Shown here: piece after piece, positions 18,086 through 26,967 of the stretch | How positions within the stretch are numbered: position 1 is the stretch's first letter | How the letters are laid out: the number at the start of each line of letters is the position of its first letter | From: Sneathiellales bacterium | Lineage (GTDB): Bacteria; Pseudomonadota; Alphaproteobacteria; JANQFL01 | Length of the DNA: 64,000 nucleotides | Assembly (NCBI GenBank): GCA_028277845.1 | Contig: JANQFL010000038.1 | Location: forward strand, 1-64,000 | Direction: 5' to 3' | Notes under the pieces: model-generated | Told to the model about the DNA's origin: nothing | Databases searched by the model: none | The model's input: only the letters and a program-made list of their open reading frames with translations | Position numbers and translations under genes: made by a program

Positions 18086-20430
18086 TGAACGTTGAACCAA
18101 AAGAGCAAGACGAGGCGTCCGACCTCCAGAAGGCGCGCCAGCTGCTGACGGCCACCGCGATCCGCGCCTTGTCGGAGGACGGCTGGAACCGGGCGCGGCC
18201 GTGGCTCGACCTTCCCGTCCTCTTGGTCTTCCTCGCGGTCATGACCGTCGTCATGGCGCCGTCGTGGTTCGGCTCCCATCCCGTTCCGCCGATCAACTCC
18301 ATCGCCGCGCAAACCATCCGGGCCGAACGCGATCTGCTGGTCGAGGACAAGGCGACCACGGAACTGAGCCGCACCCAGGCGGCGCAATCGGTATTGCCCG
18401 TCTATACCTATGACCCCGATCTTTATTTCGAGATCGGCGAGAAGATCTATGCCGCCGTGGAAGCCATGAGCGCCCGCAAGGCGGATGGGACCATGAAGCC
18501 GCAGGAGCGCCAGGAGGCGTTTGCCGCCGATATCGGCCGGCCGGTCAACGGCACCACGTTCGCCCTGATCGAGAAACTCGAGCAGCCGGGGGATTTGGCG
18601 GTGGCGCTCAATTTCTTCATCAACATCGTGCTCGACCGTTTGGTGGTGTCCGCGCGGACCGATCTGCCGACGCGGAGCGGCCTGCAGATTCACACCCTGC
18701 TCGATGATTCGAAGCGGCCGTTCTACAGCCTCAGCAGCATCCTCGATCTCAAACAGGTCCAGCGCATGATCCGCGCCCGGGCCGGCGATGCCCCTTACGG
18801 CGCGTCGCGGATCGTCCGGACCTGGGTCCTCGATACGGCAACCAAACTGGTGCGGCCGAACTTCACGCCCAACCCGCGGGCAACCGAGGAAGACCGCAAG
18901 GCGAGCCGCGATGCCGTCGAACCGGTCTATGTCCGCATCAACCAGGGCGAAGTGCTGGTCCGAGAAGGCGACCGGGTCACGACGGCGATCCAGGACCGCA
19001 TCCGTTTGCACAACGAAGGCCTGGAACAACGCGCGCCGTGGGGCGAGGCCATCGCCTTCACCGTGCTTCTGGTCGCGCTGATCCTGCTGGGCGGGGCTTT
19101 CTTCCGCGGTGCCAAACAGCCGTTCCGGTTGGGCCGCAAGGCGGCCTATCTGTCGTTGTCGGTGGTGGCCGTGACGGCGCTGCTCAGCGTCGGCGTCTAC
19201 TTCGCCGGCCGTGGCCTCGCCGAAGGCCTGTCGATCAGCGCCGAGATCGCGCCGTTGATGATGCCGGTGGCGCTGGTCACCGTGCTGATTTCGCTCCTGA
19301 TCGATTCCCGCACCAGTCTGTTGGCGGGCATCGGCCTGGTTTTGGTCTTGACCTACCGGGTCGATGGCGACGGCTGGCTGATCACCTATTTCACCGCGGG
19401 CATCCTGGCCGCCGGCGTGATCGCCCGGCAGTGCCGGCGGCGGAGCGATTTGCTCAAGGCGGGTTTGGCCGTCGGTCTGGTGCAGGCCGCCATGGTGCCG
19501 GTGGTCACGGTTCTCGGCGGCCAGGGTCTCGATACGGCCGTGTTGCCCGCCCTGGCCTTTGCCGTCACGTCCGGGGCGTTGGTCGCCATCTGCACCACCG
19601 GACTGCTGCCGTTGCTCGAGCACGTGTTTGACGAAGCCACGGATATGCGCCTGCTCGAACTGGCCTCCGCCGACAATCCGCTTCTCAAGCAACTCGCCTT
19701 GCGGTCGCCTGGAACCTATTACCACTCGGTCATGATCGGCAATCTGGCCGAGGCCGCAGCCGACGCCATCGGCAGTAACGCACTGCAGTGCCGGGTGATG
19801 GCGCTCTATCATGATCTCGGAAAAATGCGCCGGCCGAGTTACTTCGCCGAAAACCAGCGGGGCGGCAACATTCACGACCGGCTGCCGCCGGAACTGTCGG
19901 CGCGGATCATCTTCGCTCACATCAAGGACGGCATCGATATCGCCCGCAAACACCGCTTGGGGCGGGTCATCATCGACGCCATTACACAACACCAGGGCAC
20001 CACCCTGCTGCGCGTCTTCCACATGAAAGCCGTGGAGCGCGCCAAGGACACCGGCGAAACGGTCAATGAACGGGAATTCCGTTATCCCGGCCCGCGGCCG
20101 CGCACCAAGGAAGCGGGTATTCTGCTGCTGGCCGATTCGGTCGAAGCGGCGACCCGTGCCCTGAAAGATCCCGCCCCCAAGGATGTGCAGAACCGGGTCA
20201 AGGCGATCATCGACGAAAAAGTCGCGGACCATCAACTGGACGAATGCGCCCTGACGCTGTCCGATCTGGCCCGGCTGGAAGCGGCGTTTACCCGCGTTCT
20301 GACCCTCGGCGTCTACCACAGCCGAATCGAATATCCACCGACTCCCAAACTGGCAGCAGGCCAAGACCTTCAATCTCATGAACATATCGATCTTGATCGA
20401 AGACGCGGCGTGGCAAAACGACCTTCCTGA
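18085..20430 (+). CDS. 7TM-HD phosphohydrolase (PgpH/YqfF-like)
   Basis: A 781-residue membrane protein. A helix near residues 45-65 leads into an extracytoplasmic domain to about residue 310, followed by about seven transmembrane segments (320-520) and a cytoplasmic HD domain with H548 region HSVMIGNLAEAA and HDLGKM near 575, then IITQHQGT-like and LLLADSVEAATR motifs. The layout matches 7TMR-HD proteins; in Firmicutes and Listeria PgpH hydrolyses c-di-AMP. Whether this one acts on c-di-AMP is not shown. The gene lies between phoH and ybeY as in Firmicutes. Its last 53 nt overlap ybeY. Confidence 0.9.
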   Translation: MNVEPKEQDEASDLQKARQLLTATAIRALSEDGWNRARPWLDLPVLLVFLAVMTVVMAPSWFGSHPVPPINSIAAQTIRAERDLLVEDKATTELSRTQAAQSVLPVYTYDPDLYFEIGEKIYAAVEAMSARKADGTMKPQERQEAFAADIGRPVNGTTFALIEKLEQPGDLAVALNFFINIVLDRLVVSARTDLPTRSGLQIHTLLDDSKRPFYSLSSILDLKQVQRMIRARAGDAPYGASRIVRTWVLDTATKLVRPNFTPNPRATEEDRKASRDAVEPVYVRINQGEVLVREGDRVTTAIQDRIRLHNEGLEQRAPWGEAIAFTVLLVALILLGGAFFRGAKQPFRLGRKAAYLSLSVVAVTALLSVGVYFAGRGLAEGLSISAEIAPLMMPVALVTVLISLLIDSRTSLLAGIGLVLVLTYRVDGDGWLITYFTAGILAAGVIARQCRRRSDLLKAGLAVGLVQAAMVPVVTVLGGQGLDTAVLPALAFAVTSGALVAICTTGLLPLLEHVFDEATDMRLLELASADNPLLKQLALRSPGTYYHSVMIGNLAEAAADAIGSNALQCRVMALYHDLGKMRRPSYFAENQRGGNIHDRLPPELSARIIFAHIKDGIDIARKHRLGRVIIDAITQHQGTTLLRVFHMKAVERAKDTGETVNEREFRYPGPRPRTKEAGILLLADSVEAATRALKDPAPKDVQNRVKAIIDEKVADHQLDECALTLSDLARLEAAFTRVLTLGVYHSRIEYPPTPKLAAGQDLQSHEHIDLDRRRGVAKRPS

Positions 20431-20887
20431 CCCGGATGCGGTCTGCCGTGATGCGGCAATGGCGGCATTGCTGGCCGGCACGGCCGCCCTGCCCGATGAT
20501 ACGGAACTCTCGATCATGTTGACCGGTGACGAACACATCCGGTCCCTCAACAAACAGTTTCGAGGCAAGGATACGCCGACCAACGTGTTGGCGTTCCCCG
20601 CCATCGACGGCGACGTGTACGCCGCGGCGCAGACGGCCGTTGCGGGTGTGCCGTTTTTATTGGGCGATGTCGTCCTGGCGCACGGTGTCGTGGTGCGCGA
20701 AGCGACGGATCAGGCCAAGTCCCTGACAGACCATTTCAGCCACTTGGTGATCCACGGGGTTCTCCATCTGCTCGGTCATGACCATATGAATGACAATGAT
20801 GCAGACCACATGGAGTCACTGGAAACCGGCATTCTCGCGAAATTGGGGATCGCCGACCCTTACCGGATGAGTGCCGAACCCTCATGA
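20378..20887 (+). CDS. ybeY: Endoribonuclease YbeY
   Basis: Zinc-dependent single-strand endoribonuclease that processes the 3' end of 16S rRNA and takes part in late ribosome quality control. The 169-residue protein has the family signature HGVLHLLGHDH, with zinc ligands H126, H130 and H136, preceded by RGKDTPTNVLAFP and LGDVVLA. The ATG at 20378 lies inside the end of the upstream HD gene (53-nt overlap in another frame); the next possible starts would cut conserved N-terminal sequence. The stop overlaps the corC start (ATGA). Confidence 0.95.
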   Translation: MNISILIEDAAWQNDLPDPDAVCRDAAMAALLAGTAALPDDTELSIMLTGDEHIRSLNKQFRGKDTPTNVLAFPAIDGDVYAAAQTAVAGVPFLLGDVVLAHGVVVREATDQAKSLTDHFSHLVIHGVLHLLGHDHMNDNDADHMESLETGILAKLGIADPYRMSAEPS

Positions 20888-21840
20888 ACGAAGACCCTTC
20901 CTCCAGACGCGTGTGGTCGCAGGACCACAATCCTTCCGAGCAGACTTCGGACGAGCCGCAATTTCTCAGCGCCTTTCGTGATTGGCTCAAAGGCCTGGGT
21001 GTCGGGCGCAACGGCGAAGCCAATTTGCGCGAAAGCCTGGAGGAGTTGATCGACGACTATCAACAGGAAGTCGCCCCGATCGATCCGGAAGAGCGGCTGA
21101 TGCTGCTGAACATTCTCAATTTCGGCGATCTCAAGGTCCGCGAAGTCATGGTGCCTCGGGCCGATATCGTCGCCCTGGACATCACAACGGCGTTGGATGC
21201 CGTGGTTGACCTGTTCGTCAATGCCAGCCATTCCCGCATACCGGTATTCCGCGGCTCGCTCGACGACGTTGTCGGCATGATCCACATCAAGGATCTGATC
21301 CGTTTCTGGGGTCACAGCGAATCATTCAGCCTGGAGACCATCGTGCGCGAAGTCATCTTCGTGCCGCCGTCCATGCCGGTGTCGGCACTGCTGCTGCAAA
21401 TGCGCGCGAGCCGGGTTCACATGGCCCTGGTGATCGACGAATACGGCGGCGTCGACGGGTTGGTGACCATCGAAGACCTGGTCGAGGAAATCGTCGGAGA
21501 GATTCAGGACGAACACGACGTCGTCGAAGGTCCGTTGCTGGTCGAAAATTCCGACGGGTCGTACGATGCCGATGCGCGGGCCGAAATCGAAGAACTTGAA
21601 CACCTTGTAGGATGCGATCTGTTGCCGGAAGACCGCGAGGAAGAAGTCGACACGCTCGGCGGCCTTGTCTTTTCGCTTCTCGGAAGGGTTCCGCAGCGTG
21701 GCGAAGTCATTGGCCATCCCTGCGGTTTGGAATTCGAAGTGGTCGAAGCGGATCCGCGGCGGATCAAGCGCCTGCGCGTTCGGGCGGCGCCATCCGGGCG
21801 CCGTGTGTCCGACAGCGCCGTACATGATCAGCCCAAATAG
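20884..21840 (+). CDS. corC: CBS-domain CorC/TlyC family protein
   Basis: A 318-residue cytoplasmic protein with two CBS domains (about residues 80-200, starting VREVMVPRADIVALDITT) and a C-terminal CorC_HlyC domain (about 215-300). The family is associated with magnesium/cobalt transport; the adenine-nucleotide-binding CBS pair is probably regulatory. The DUF21 membrane domain found in some relatives is absent, as in E. coli CorC/YbeX. Position between ybeY and lnt matches the classic ybeZ-ybeY-corC-lnt order. Confidence 0.93.
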   Translation: MNEDPSSRRVWSQDHNPSEQTSDEPQFLSAFRDWLKGLGVGRNGEANLRESLEELIDDYQQEVAPIDPEERLMLLNILNFGDLKVREVMVPRADIVALDITTALDAVVDLFVNASHSRIPVFRGSLDDVVGMIHIKDLIRFWGHSESFSLETIVREVIFVPPSMPVSALLLQMRASRVHMALVIDEYGGVDGLVTIEDLVEEIVGEIQDEHDVVEGPLLVENSDGSYDADARAEIEELEHLVGCDLLPEDREEEVDTLGGLVFSLLGRVPQRGEVIGHPCGLEFEVVEADPRRIKRLRVRAAPSGRRVSDSAVHDQPK

Positions 21841-21855
21841 CCGTGTCGTCCGGGT

Positions 21856-23445
21856 ATGGATAGGGGTTCGACGGGCCGCCTGACTCGCGTCGCCGCGTGG
21901 CTGTCCGCCTTGACCGGCTGGCGCCGCATTTTGACCGCCTTTCTAATCGGCGCGTGCGCCGCTTTGGCGTTGCCGCCCATTCATGCCGTACCGCTGGCCT
22001 TCGTTGCCTTTACGGGTCTGATTTGGTTGCTGGATGGCGCCGGCGGCGGCCGCACGCGGTTCCTCATCGGTTGGGCGTTCGGCCTGGGATATTTTGTCAC
22101 CGGACTCTACTGGACCGGACTTTCCATGCTCGTGGATGCCGGCCGGTTCGCCGCGTTCCTGCCTTTGGCCATTCTCGGCCTGCCATCGGTGTTGGCCATA
22201 TACAGTGGTTTGGCCACGCTCGCCGCGGGTTGGATCGCGCCGCACGGCCCGGGCCGTGTGGCGGCTCTGGCGGCCACATGGACGGCGGCCGAGTTTTTAC
22301 GGGGCACCCTTTTTACAGGGTTTCCTTGGAACGCCGTTGGTTACATGTGGTCGGTCACCGATGGTGCCCTGCAGGTGGCGTCGCTCATTGGCGTCCTCGG
22401 ATTGACGGCCGTCACGGTCTGGGTGGCGGCCGCGCCGGCTCTTCTGATCAACCGACCGATCGGCAACTGGCAGGCCGCCGGCGCGGCGGGATTGTCGCTT
22501 GCGTTGCTGATGGCCGGTTATGGCCGGCTGGTTTCGGCGCCGTCTTTTGACCGGCTGGACTATGCGGACGGCGTGCGATTGCGCGTCGTACAGCCCAACA
22601 TTCCACAAAAACTCAAATGGCACCGCGACCACAGGGATAGGAATCTGATGCGTCATGTGCAGCTCAGCACCCAGCCTGCCGAGCAGCCAGTCACACACGT
22701 TATTTGGCCCGAAGCCGCCATTCCGTTTTTCATTGGCAACGATGCAACCCGCCGGCAAATCGTTGCGTCGATCGTGCCGCCCGGCGGCCAGGTGTTGACC
22801 GGCGTGCCGCGGCGAAGCCCGTCGGATCAGCCGGGCATCCGGATCTGGAACAGTCTTGTCGGGATCGACGAACGGGCGAACACCACGTTCACTTACGACA
22901 AAGAGCACCTGGTGCCGTTCGGCGAATATCTTCCGCTGCGTTCCGTGCTGTCGAGCCTGGGCCTCGATAAGCTGGCCGTGGGCGCCGTCGACTATTCCTC
23001 CGGCGCCCGCGGGCTCGTCCCGGTGAAAACCAAAGGCTTGCCCCCGTTCCGCGCCTTGATTTGTTACGAAGCCATATTCCCGGATGAAATAGCCGGTCGC
23101 GAACGGCCCGCCTGGCTGCTCAACGTGACCAATGATGCCTGGTTCGGCGACAGTTCCGGTCCGTATCAGCACTTTGCCATGACGCGTATGCGCGCGGTGG
23201 AGCAGGGCCTGCCGTTGGTGAGGGCGGCCAATACGGGCATCTCCGCCCTGGTCGACCCTTACGGCCGCGTCATGTCCCGACTCGGCATCGGCGTGGAGGG
23301 CGTAATCGACGGAAACCTGCCAAATCCACTGACGCATCGGCCTCTCTTCCTTCAGGGCGGCCGCTACGCTTGGATTGCGATGGTTGTGTTTTTAATTTTT
23401 GTTTCAGTATTCGCGAGAAAAACGATGAAATACGAAGATATATGA
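21856..23445 (+). CDS. lnt: Apolipoprotein N-acyltransferase Lnt
   Basis: Inner-membrane enzyme that adds the third acyl chain to lipoproteins. The 529-residue protein has six or more N-terminal transmembrane segments (to about residue 225) and a periplasmic nitrilase-fold domain. The catalytic triad can be placed in WPEAAIPFF (Glu), YDKEHLVPFGEYLP (Lys) and ALICYEAIFPDE (Cys), followed by NVTNDAWFGDSSGPYQH. A last transmembrane segment near 508-523 anchors the C-terminus. It starts 15 nt after corC and closes that operon. Confidence 0.96.
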   Translation: MDRGSTGRLTRVAAWLSALTGWRRILTAFLIGACAALALPPIHAVPLAFVAFTGLIWLLDGAGGGRTRFLIGWAFGLGYFVTGLYWTGLSMLVDAGRFAAFLPLAILGLPSVLAIYSGLATLAAGWIAPHGPGRVAALAATWTAAEFLRGTLFTGFPWNAVGYMWSVTDGALQVASLIGVLGLTAVTVWVAAAPALLINRPIGNWQAAGAAGLSLALLMAGYGRLVSAPSFDRLDYADGVRLRVVQPNIPQKLKWHRDHRDRNLMRHVQLSTQPAEQPVTHVIWPEAAIPFFIGNDATRRQIVASIVPPGGQVLTGVPRRSPSDQPGIRIWNSLVGIDERANTTFTYDKEHLVPFGEYLPLRSVLSSLGLDKLAVGAVDYSSGARGLVPVKTKGLPPFRALICYEAIFPDEIAGRERPAWLLNVTNDAWFGDSSGPYQHFAMTRMRAVEQGLPLVRAANTGISALVDPYGRVMSRLGIGVEGVIDGNLPNPLTHRPLFLQGGRYAWIAMVVFLIFVSVFARKTMKYEDI

Positions 23446-23518
23446 GCGTGGAAAAGCGATCAATCTTATCGTTGAATTTCCTTTGTTAATCTTCGCGCTA
23501 AATAATCAGCGCGTTTAC

Positions 23519-23536
23519 ACTATATTCCTATATAGT
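23519..23536. promoter_or_regulatory. AT-rich palindrome between lnt and the xre gene
   Basis: ACTATAT at 23519-23525 and ATATAGT at 23530-23536 are perfect reverse complements around a 4-nt centre. It lies in a 266-nt AT-rich gap, about 175 nt before the xre start, and could be an operator for the XRE protein. A weak GC stem (CGCGCT 23494-23499 with AGCGCG 23508-23513) just upstream may end lnt transcription. TTGACC at 23585-23590 could be a -35 element, with no good -10 at the right distance. Confidence 0.4.
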
Positions 23537-23711
23537 ATCTGTGGTTTTTTCTTGTGTTGAGTTGCTATTATTGAGTGTTTTTGCTTGACCAAAACATCTA
23601 TTACATTGTAAATAGTTAGTATAGAAGTTTCGTCCATGGGTGCGCCCAAGCACGCAAACCCTATGCCGAACGGCGAAACGATAAAGAGTGTGCAAGTAGA
23701 AAGGGTGAGTT

Positions 23712-24140
23712 TTGGCTGCAAATCCCAATCCAATCGACATACATGTTGGAAGCCGGGTTCGGCTGCGCCGCACGCTTCTTGGCATGAGCCAGGAAAAGCT
23801 GGGCGAGGCGTTGAATCTGACATTCCAGCAAATCCAGAAATACGAACGCGGCGCCAATCGGATCGGATCAAGCCGGTTGTATCAATTGGCCAATATTCTT
23901 GACGTTCCGGTATCGTTCTTCTTCGACGATATGCCTGAGGGCGTTTCCGGCCAGCACCGGTTGGGTCTGTCGGAAGGCGAGGCTCCGTCGTTCGAACAGG
24001 AGAATCTATCGCGACGCGAGACCCTTGAACTGGTCCGCGCGTACTACCGCATTCCTGATTCTTCCGTGCGCAAACGGGTGTTTGAGTTGGTCAAGGCCGT
24101 TGGCGGTCCCGCCTCGGCTGGAGACGAGTACGACGGCTGA
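23712..24140 (+). CDS. XRE-family transcriptional regulator upstream of metK
   Basis: A 142-residue regulator with an HTH_3/Cro-type domain at residues about 13-68 (RVRLRRTLLGMSQEKLGEAL, then FQQIQKYERGANRIGSSRLYQLANILDVPVSFFF). The tail contains SRRETLELVRAYYRI, a segment recurrent in alphaproteobacterial members of this group. The start is TTG at 23712 with GAAAGGGTGAG ahead of it; no ATG or GTG gives an intact N-terminus. An efficient terminator follows, so it is probably a separate unit from metK. It may regulate itself or metK; no target is proven. Confidence 0.88.
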   Translation: MAANPNPIDIHVGSRVRLRRTLLGMSQEKLGEALNLTFQQIQKYERGANRIGSSRLYQLANILDVPVSFFFDDMPEGVSGQHRLGLSEGEAPSFEQENLSRRETLELVRAYYRIPDSSVRKRVFELVKAVGGPASAGDEYDG

Positions 24141-24160
24141 CCGGACGAACACGCAGAACA

Positions 24161-24195
24161 AAAAGCGCCGCGGTCACTTTCGCGGCGTTTTTTTT
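24161..24195 (+). terminator. Rho-independent terminator after xre
   Basis: CGCCGCG at 24166-24172 pairs with CGCGGCG at 24181-24187 over an 8-nt loop, followed by eight T at 24188-24195 and preceded by four A. The stop codon is 20 nt upstream. Confidence 0.9.
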
Positions 24196-24392
24196 GTGCC
24201 TGGTTCAAACATATAAAGATTCTTTTATATTTTGGTCCCATATTTTCTTGACCACATCGATGCCGCTTGGCTAAAGATCACCCCGGTTGCGGAATTCGGT
24301 CGGTTGCTCATTGGCGTGGCGCACATCGCAGCCAGCCGGTCGACATCCGGTATGGCCCGTATCGATCCGCCTAAGTCCCGAAAGGAAGCACA

Positions 24393-25562
24393 GTGTCCCG
24401 AGCCGATTATCTGTTTACCAGCGAATCCGTATCCGAGGGTCATCCCGACAAAATTTGCGACCGCATTTCCGATGCCGTTGTCGACCTCTATCTGTCATCG
24501 GAGGCCGAGGCCCGCGTGGCGGTGGAAACCCTGACGACGACCAATTTGATCGTCCTGGCCGGCGAGGTGCGCGGCCCCGCGACCATCACACCGGAACTGC
24601 TGGAAGAAACGGCACGATCGTGCGTGCGCGATATCGGCTACGAACAGGACGGATTCCATTGGAAAAAAGCAGACGTGCAGGTGCATGTGCACTCCCAGTC
24701 GGCCGATATCGCCATGGGGGTGGATGCCGCCGGCAACAAGGACGAAGGGGCCGGCGATCAGGGTATCATGTTCGGTTACGCCTGCCGGGAAACCGAAGCC
24801 TTCATGCCGGCGCCCATCCACCTGTCCCACAAAATCCTGCGCAACATGGCGGAAGCCCGCCATTCGGGCGCGGAACCGGGCTTGGCGCCGGACTCCAAAA
24901 GCCAGGTCACGCTGGTTTACGAAAACGGCAAACCGGTTCGGGCAAAGTCCGTCGTCGTATCGACGCAACACGCCGAGAACCTGAGTCAGGACGATGTGCG
25001 CGAAATCGTCCGTCCTTATGTGCTCAATGCCCTGCCGGACGGCTGGATGTGCGAAGAGGACGAGTTCTACGTCAATCCCACCGGTAATTTCGTCATCGGC
25101 GGACCTGACGGTGACGCCGGTTTGACCGGCCGTAAGATCATTGTCGACACGTACGGTGGGGCCGCACCGCACGGTGGTGGCGCCTTTTCCGGAAAGGATC
25201 CGACCAAGGTCGACCGGTCGGCCGCCTACGCCGCGCGCTATCTGGCCAAAAACGTGGTCGCCGCCGGCCTGGCCGACAAATGCACGATCCAACTGGCCTA
25301 CGCCATCGGCGTATCCAAACCATTGTCGCTGTATTGCGATCTCGGCGGAACGGGCCAGGTCGACGAGAGGAAACTGGAAGACACCCTGCTGGACATCATG
25401 AATCTGACGCCCCGCGGGATCCGCGAGCATCTTTCGCTGAACAATCCGATCTACGCCCGTACGGCGGCATACGGACATTTCGGCCGCGATCCCGAAGCCG
25501 ACGGCGGGTTCTCTTGGGAACGCGTGGATCTGGCCGACGACCTGAAATCGGCATTTGCCTGA
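24393..25562 (+). CDS. metK: S-adenosylmethionine synthetase
   Basis: Makes S-adenosylmethionine from methionine and ATP; cytoplasmic tetramer. The 389-residue protein starts [23 protein letters not shown]-like (family signature), has [13 protein letters not shown] near residue 117 and [16 protein letters not shown] near 262, the glycine-rich phosphate-binding loop. Start is GTG at 24393 behind AAAGGAAGC. A 197-nt leader lies between the upstream terminator and the start; no SAM riboswitch was recognised in it. trmB overlaps the 3' end. Confidence 0.97.
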   Translation: MSRADYLFTSESVSEGHPDKICDRISDAVVDLYLSSEAEARVAVETLTTTNLIVLAGEVRGPATITPELLEETARSCVRDIGYEQDGFHWKKADVQVHVHSQSADIAMGVDAAGNKDEGAGDQGIMFGYACRETEAFMPAPIHLSHKILRNMAEARHSGAEPGLAPDSKSQVTLVYENGKPVRAKSVVVSTQHAENLSQDDVREIVRPYVLNALPDGWMCEEDEFYVNPTGNFVIGGPDGDAGLTGRKIIVDTYGGAAPHGGGAFSGKDPTKVDRSAAYAARYLAKNVVAAGLADKCTIQLAYAIGVSKPLSLYCDLGGTGQVDERKLEDTLLDIMNLTPRGIREHLSLNNPIYARTAAYGHFGRDPEADGGFSWERVDLADDLKSAFA

Positions 25563-26307
25563 CGATAAAGCCATATCGAACACGGCGTCCGGCCCGGTAA
25601 AACGCCAGTTTTACGGCCGCCGCCAGGGCCACACACTGAGAAAAAGCCGCCGGGCGCTGGTGGAATCTCGGCTCGAATCGCTGTCTGTCATGGGGTCGGG
25701 CGGGGGCGATTCGCGTGTCGATTTGGACCGTCTATACCCCTTTCCGGTACGGGAGTTCTGGCTCGAAATCGGATTCGGTGGCGGCGAACATCTTTTAGCG
25801 CAGGCATCGGCCAATCCCGATGTCGGCATGATCGGCTGCGAACCGTTTATCAACGGGGTCGCAGGCCTGCTTGCCCAGGCGGACGCACGGGGGATCCGCA
25901 ACATCCGCGTTCATCCCGACGATGCCAGGGATTTGCTCGACGTCCTGCCTGATGGCGCGCTGGACCGGGTTTTCATTCTGTTTCCCGATCCCTGGCCCAA
26001 GACGCGGCACCACAGGCGCCGCATTGTCACCATGGAAACCCTCGATGCCCTGGCACGGGTCATGAAGCGCGGCGCCGAGTTGCGGCTGGCGACCGACCAC
26101 ACGGACTACGGCCATTGGATGCTGGCGCATATTCAGCGGCATTCCGCGTTTGCCTGGATGGCGGAATCCGCGGACGACTGGACCACGCGCACGGGCGACT
26201 GGCCGCCCACCCGCTACGAGGCTAAGGCATTGAAACAGGGGGAGGAATGCCTCTATCTGAGGATCCGGCGGGACGGGCGCGAACGGGTCGTGGAAAAAAC
26301 CACTTGA
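25555..26307 (+). CDS. trmB: tRNA (guanine-N7-)-methyltransferase TrmB
   Basis: SAM-dependent methyltransferase that makes m7G46 in tRNA. The 250-residue protein contains [17 protein letters not shown] at the N-terminus, the SAM-binding [11 protein letters not shown] near residue 69, and the family hallmark [15 protein letters not shown] near 143. It starts with TTG at 25555, overlapping metK by 8 nt; no better-placed start retains the N-terminal signature. Coupled to metK, which makes its cosubstrate. Confidence 0.94.
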   Translation: MPDDKAISNTASGPVKRQFYGRRQGHTLRKSRRALVESRLESLSVMGSGGGDSRVDLDRLYPFPVREFWLEIGFGGGEHLLAQASANPDVGMIGCEPFINGVAGLLAQADARGIRNIRVHPDDARDLLDVLPDGALDRVFILFPDPWPKTRHHRRRIVTMETLDALARVMKRGAELRLATDHTDYGHWMLAHIQRHSAFAWMAESADDWTTRTGDWPPTRYEAKALKQGEECLYLRIRRDGRERVVEKTT

Positions 26308-26395
26308 AGCCTCGGGTTCGATACCTATTATCGCTGTAAGTCGATTTGCGCTGTTGGCTCTTTCTCAATTCAAAACTCGGATACGATGAAGGCGG

Positions 26396-26416
26396 TGGGC
26401 CAGCGGCCCATTTTTT
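26396..26416 (+). terminator. Terminator or attenuator ahead of rimP
   Basis: TGGGCC at 26396-26401 pairs with GGCCCA at 26405-26410 over a 3-nt loop, followed by six T at 26411-26416. It lies 89 nt after trmB and 46 nt before rimP, so it either ends the metK-trmB unit or attenuates the rimP-nusA operon. Confidence 0.7.
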
Positions 26417-26462
26417 GTTGCCTGTATCGTTGTTAGAGCTTAGAGCGCGAAAGCCGCAATTC

Positions 26463-26954
26463 ATGGACCCGGTACGCGAAGTTGAACGGATCATCACGCC
26501 GTCGCTTGAGGCGATGGGCTATACCGTCGTTCGCGTCAAGGTCATCGGTGCTTCGCCACCGGTTCTGCAGATCATGGCGGAACAGACCGCCGACGGATCG
26601 ATGACCGTGGATGACTGCGCCGAAGTGAGCCGTGCCGTGTCGGCGCTGCTCGACGTCGAGGACCCCATCGCGGGGCCCTACAATTTGGAAGTGAGTTCGC
26701 CGGGTCTCGACCGGCCGCTGGTGCGTTTGGACGATTTCGAACGCTTTGCCGGTTTCGAAGCCAAGATCGAACTCAAACAGCCTCTGAACGACCGCAAACG
26801 CTATCGCGGCCGGTTGAAGGGGATCGCGGACGGCGACGTCCAATTGGAATTCGAAGGCAACGACGTCGCGTTGCCTTATGACAGTATCGACGGAGCCAAA
26901 CTGGTCATTACGGACGACCTGATCGCGGCTTCGTTGAAGGAACGACAATCGTAA
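26463..26954 (+). CDS. rimP: Ribosome maturation factor RimP
   Basis: Assembly factor of the 30S subunit. The 163-residue protein has the N-terminal domain (VEREI-like EVERIITPSLEAMGYTVVRVKV) with YNLEVSSPGLDRPL at about residues 76-89, and the SH3-like C-terminal domain with KRYRGRLKGI. The open frame extends upstream to 26346, but the ATG at 26463 gives the family N-terminus. First gene of the nusA-infB operon. Confidence 0.94.
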   Translation: MDPVREVERIITPSLEAMGYTVVRVKVIGASPPVLQIMAEQTADGSMTVDDCAEVSRAVSALLDVEDPIAGPYNLEVSSPGLDRPLVRLDDFERFAGFEAKIELKQPLNDRKRYRGRLKGIADGDVQLEFEGNDVALPYDSIDGAKLVITDDLIAASLKERQS

Positions 26955-26967
26955 TCGGACTGGTGGG

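Noticed and set aside
18064-20604. 846-codon open frame on the minus strand
   Set aside because: It is the antisense of the HD gene and ybeY; His/Gln/Arg-rich composition without domain signs, typical of a high-GC shadow frame.
24196-24392. SAM riboswitch ahead of metK
   Set aside because: I looked for SAM-I, SAM-II, SAM-V and SAM/SAH-like cores; TTGGCTAAAGATCACC resembles none closely.
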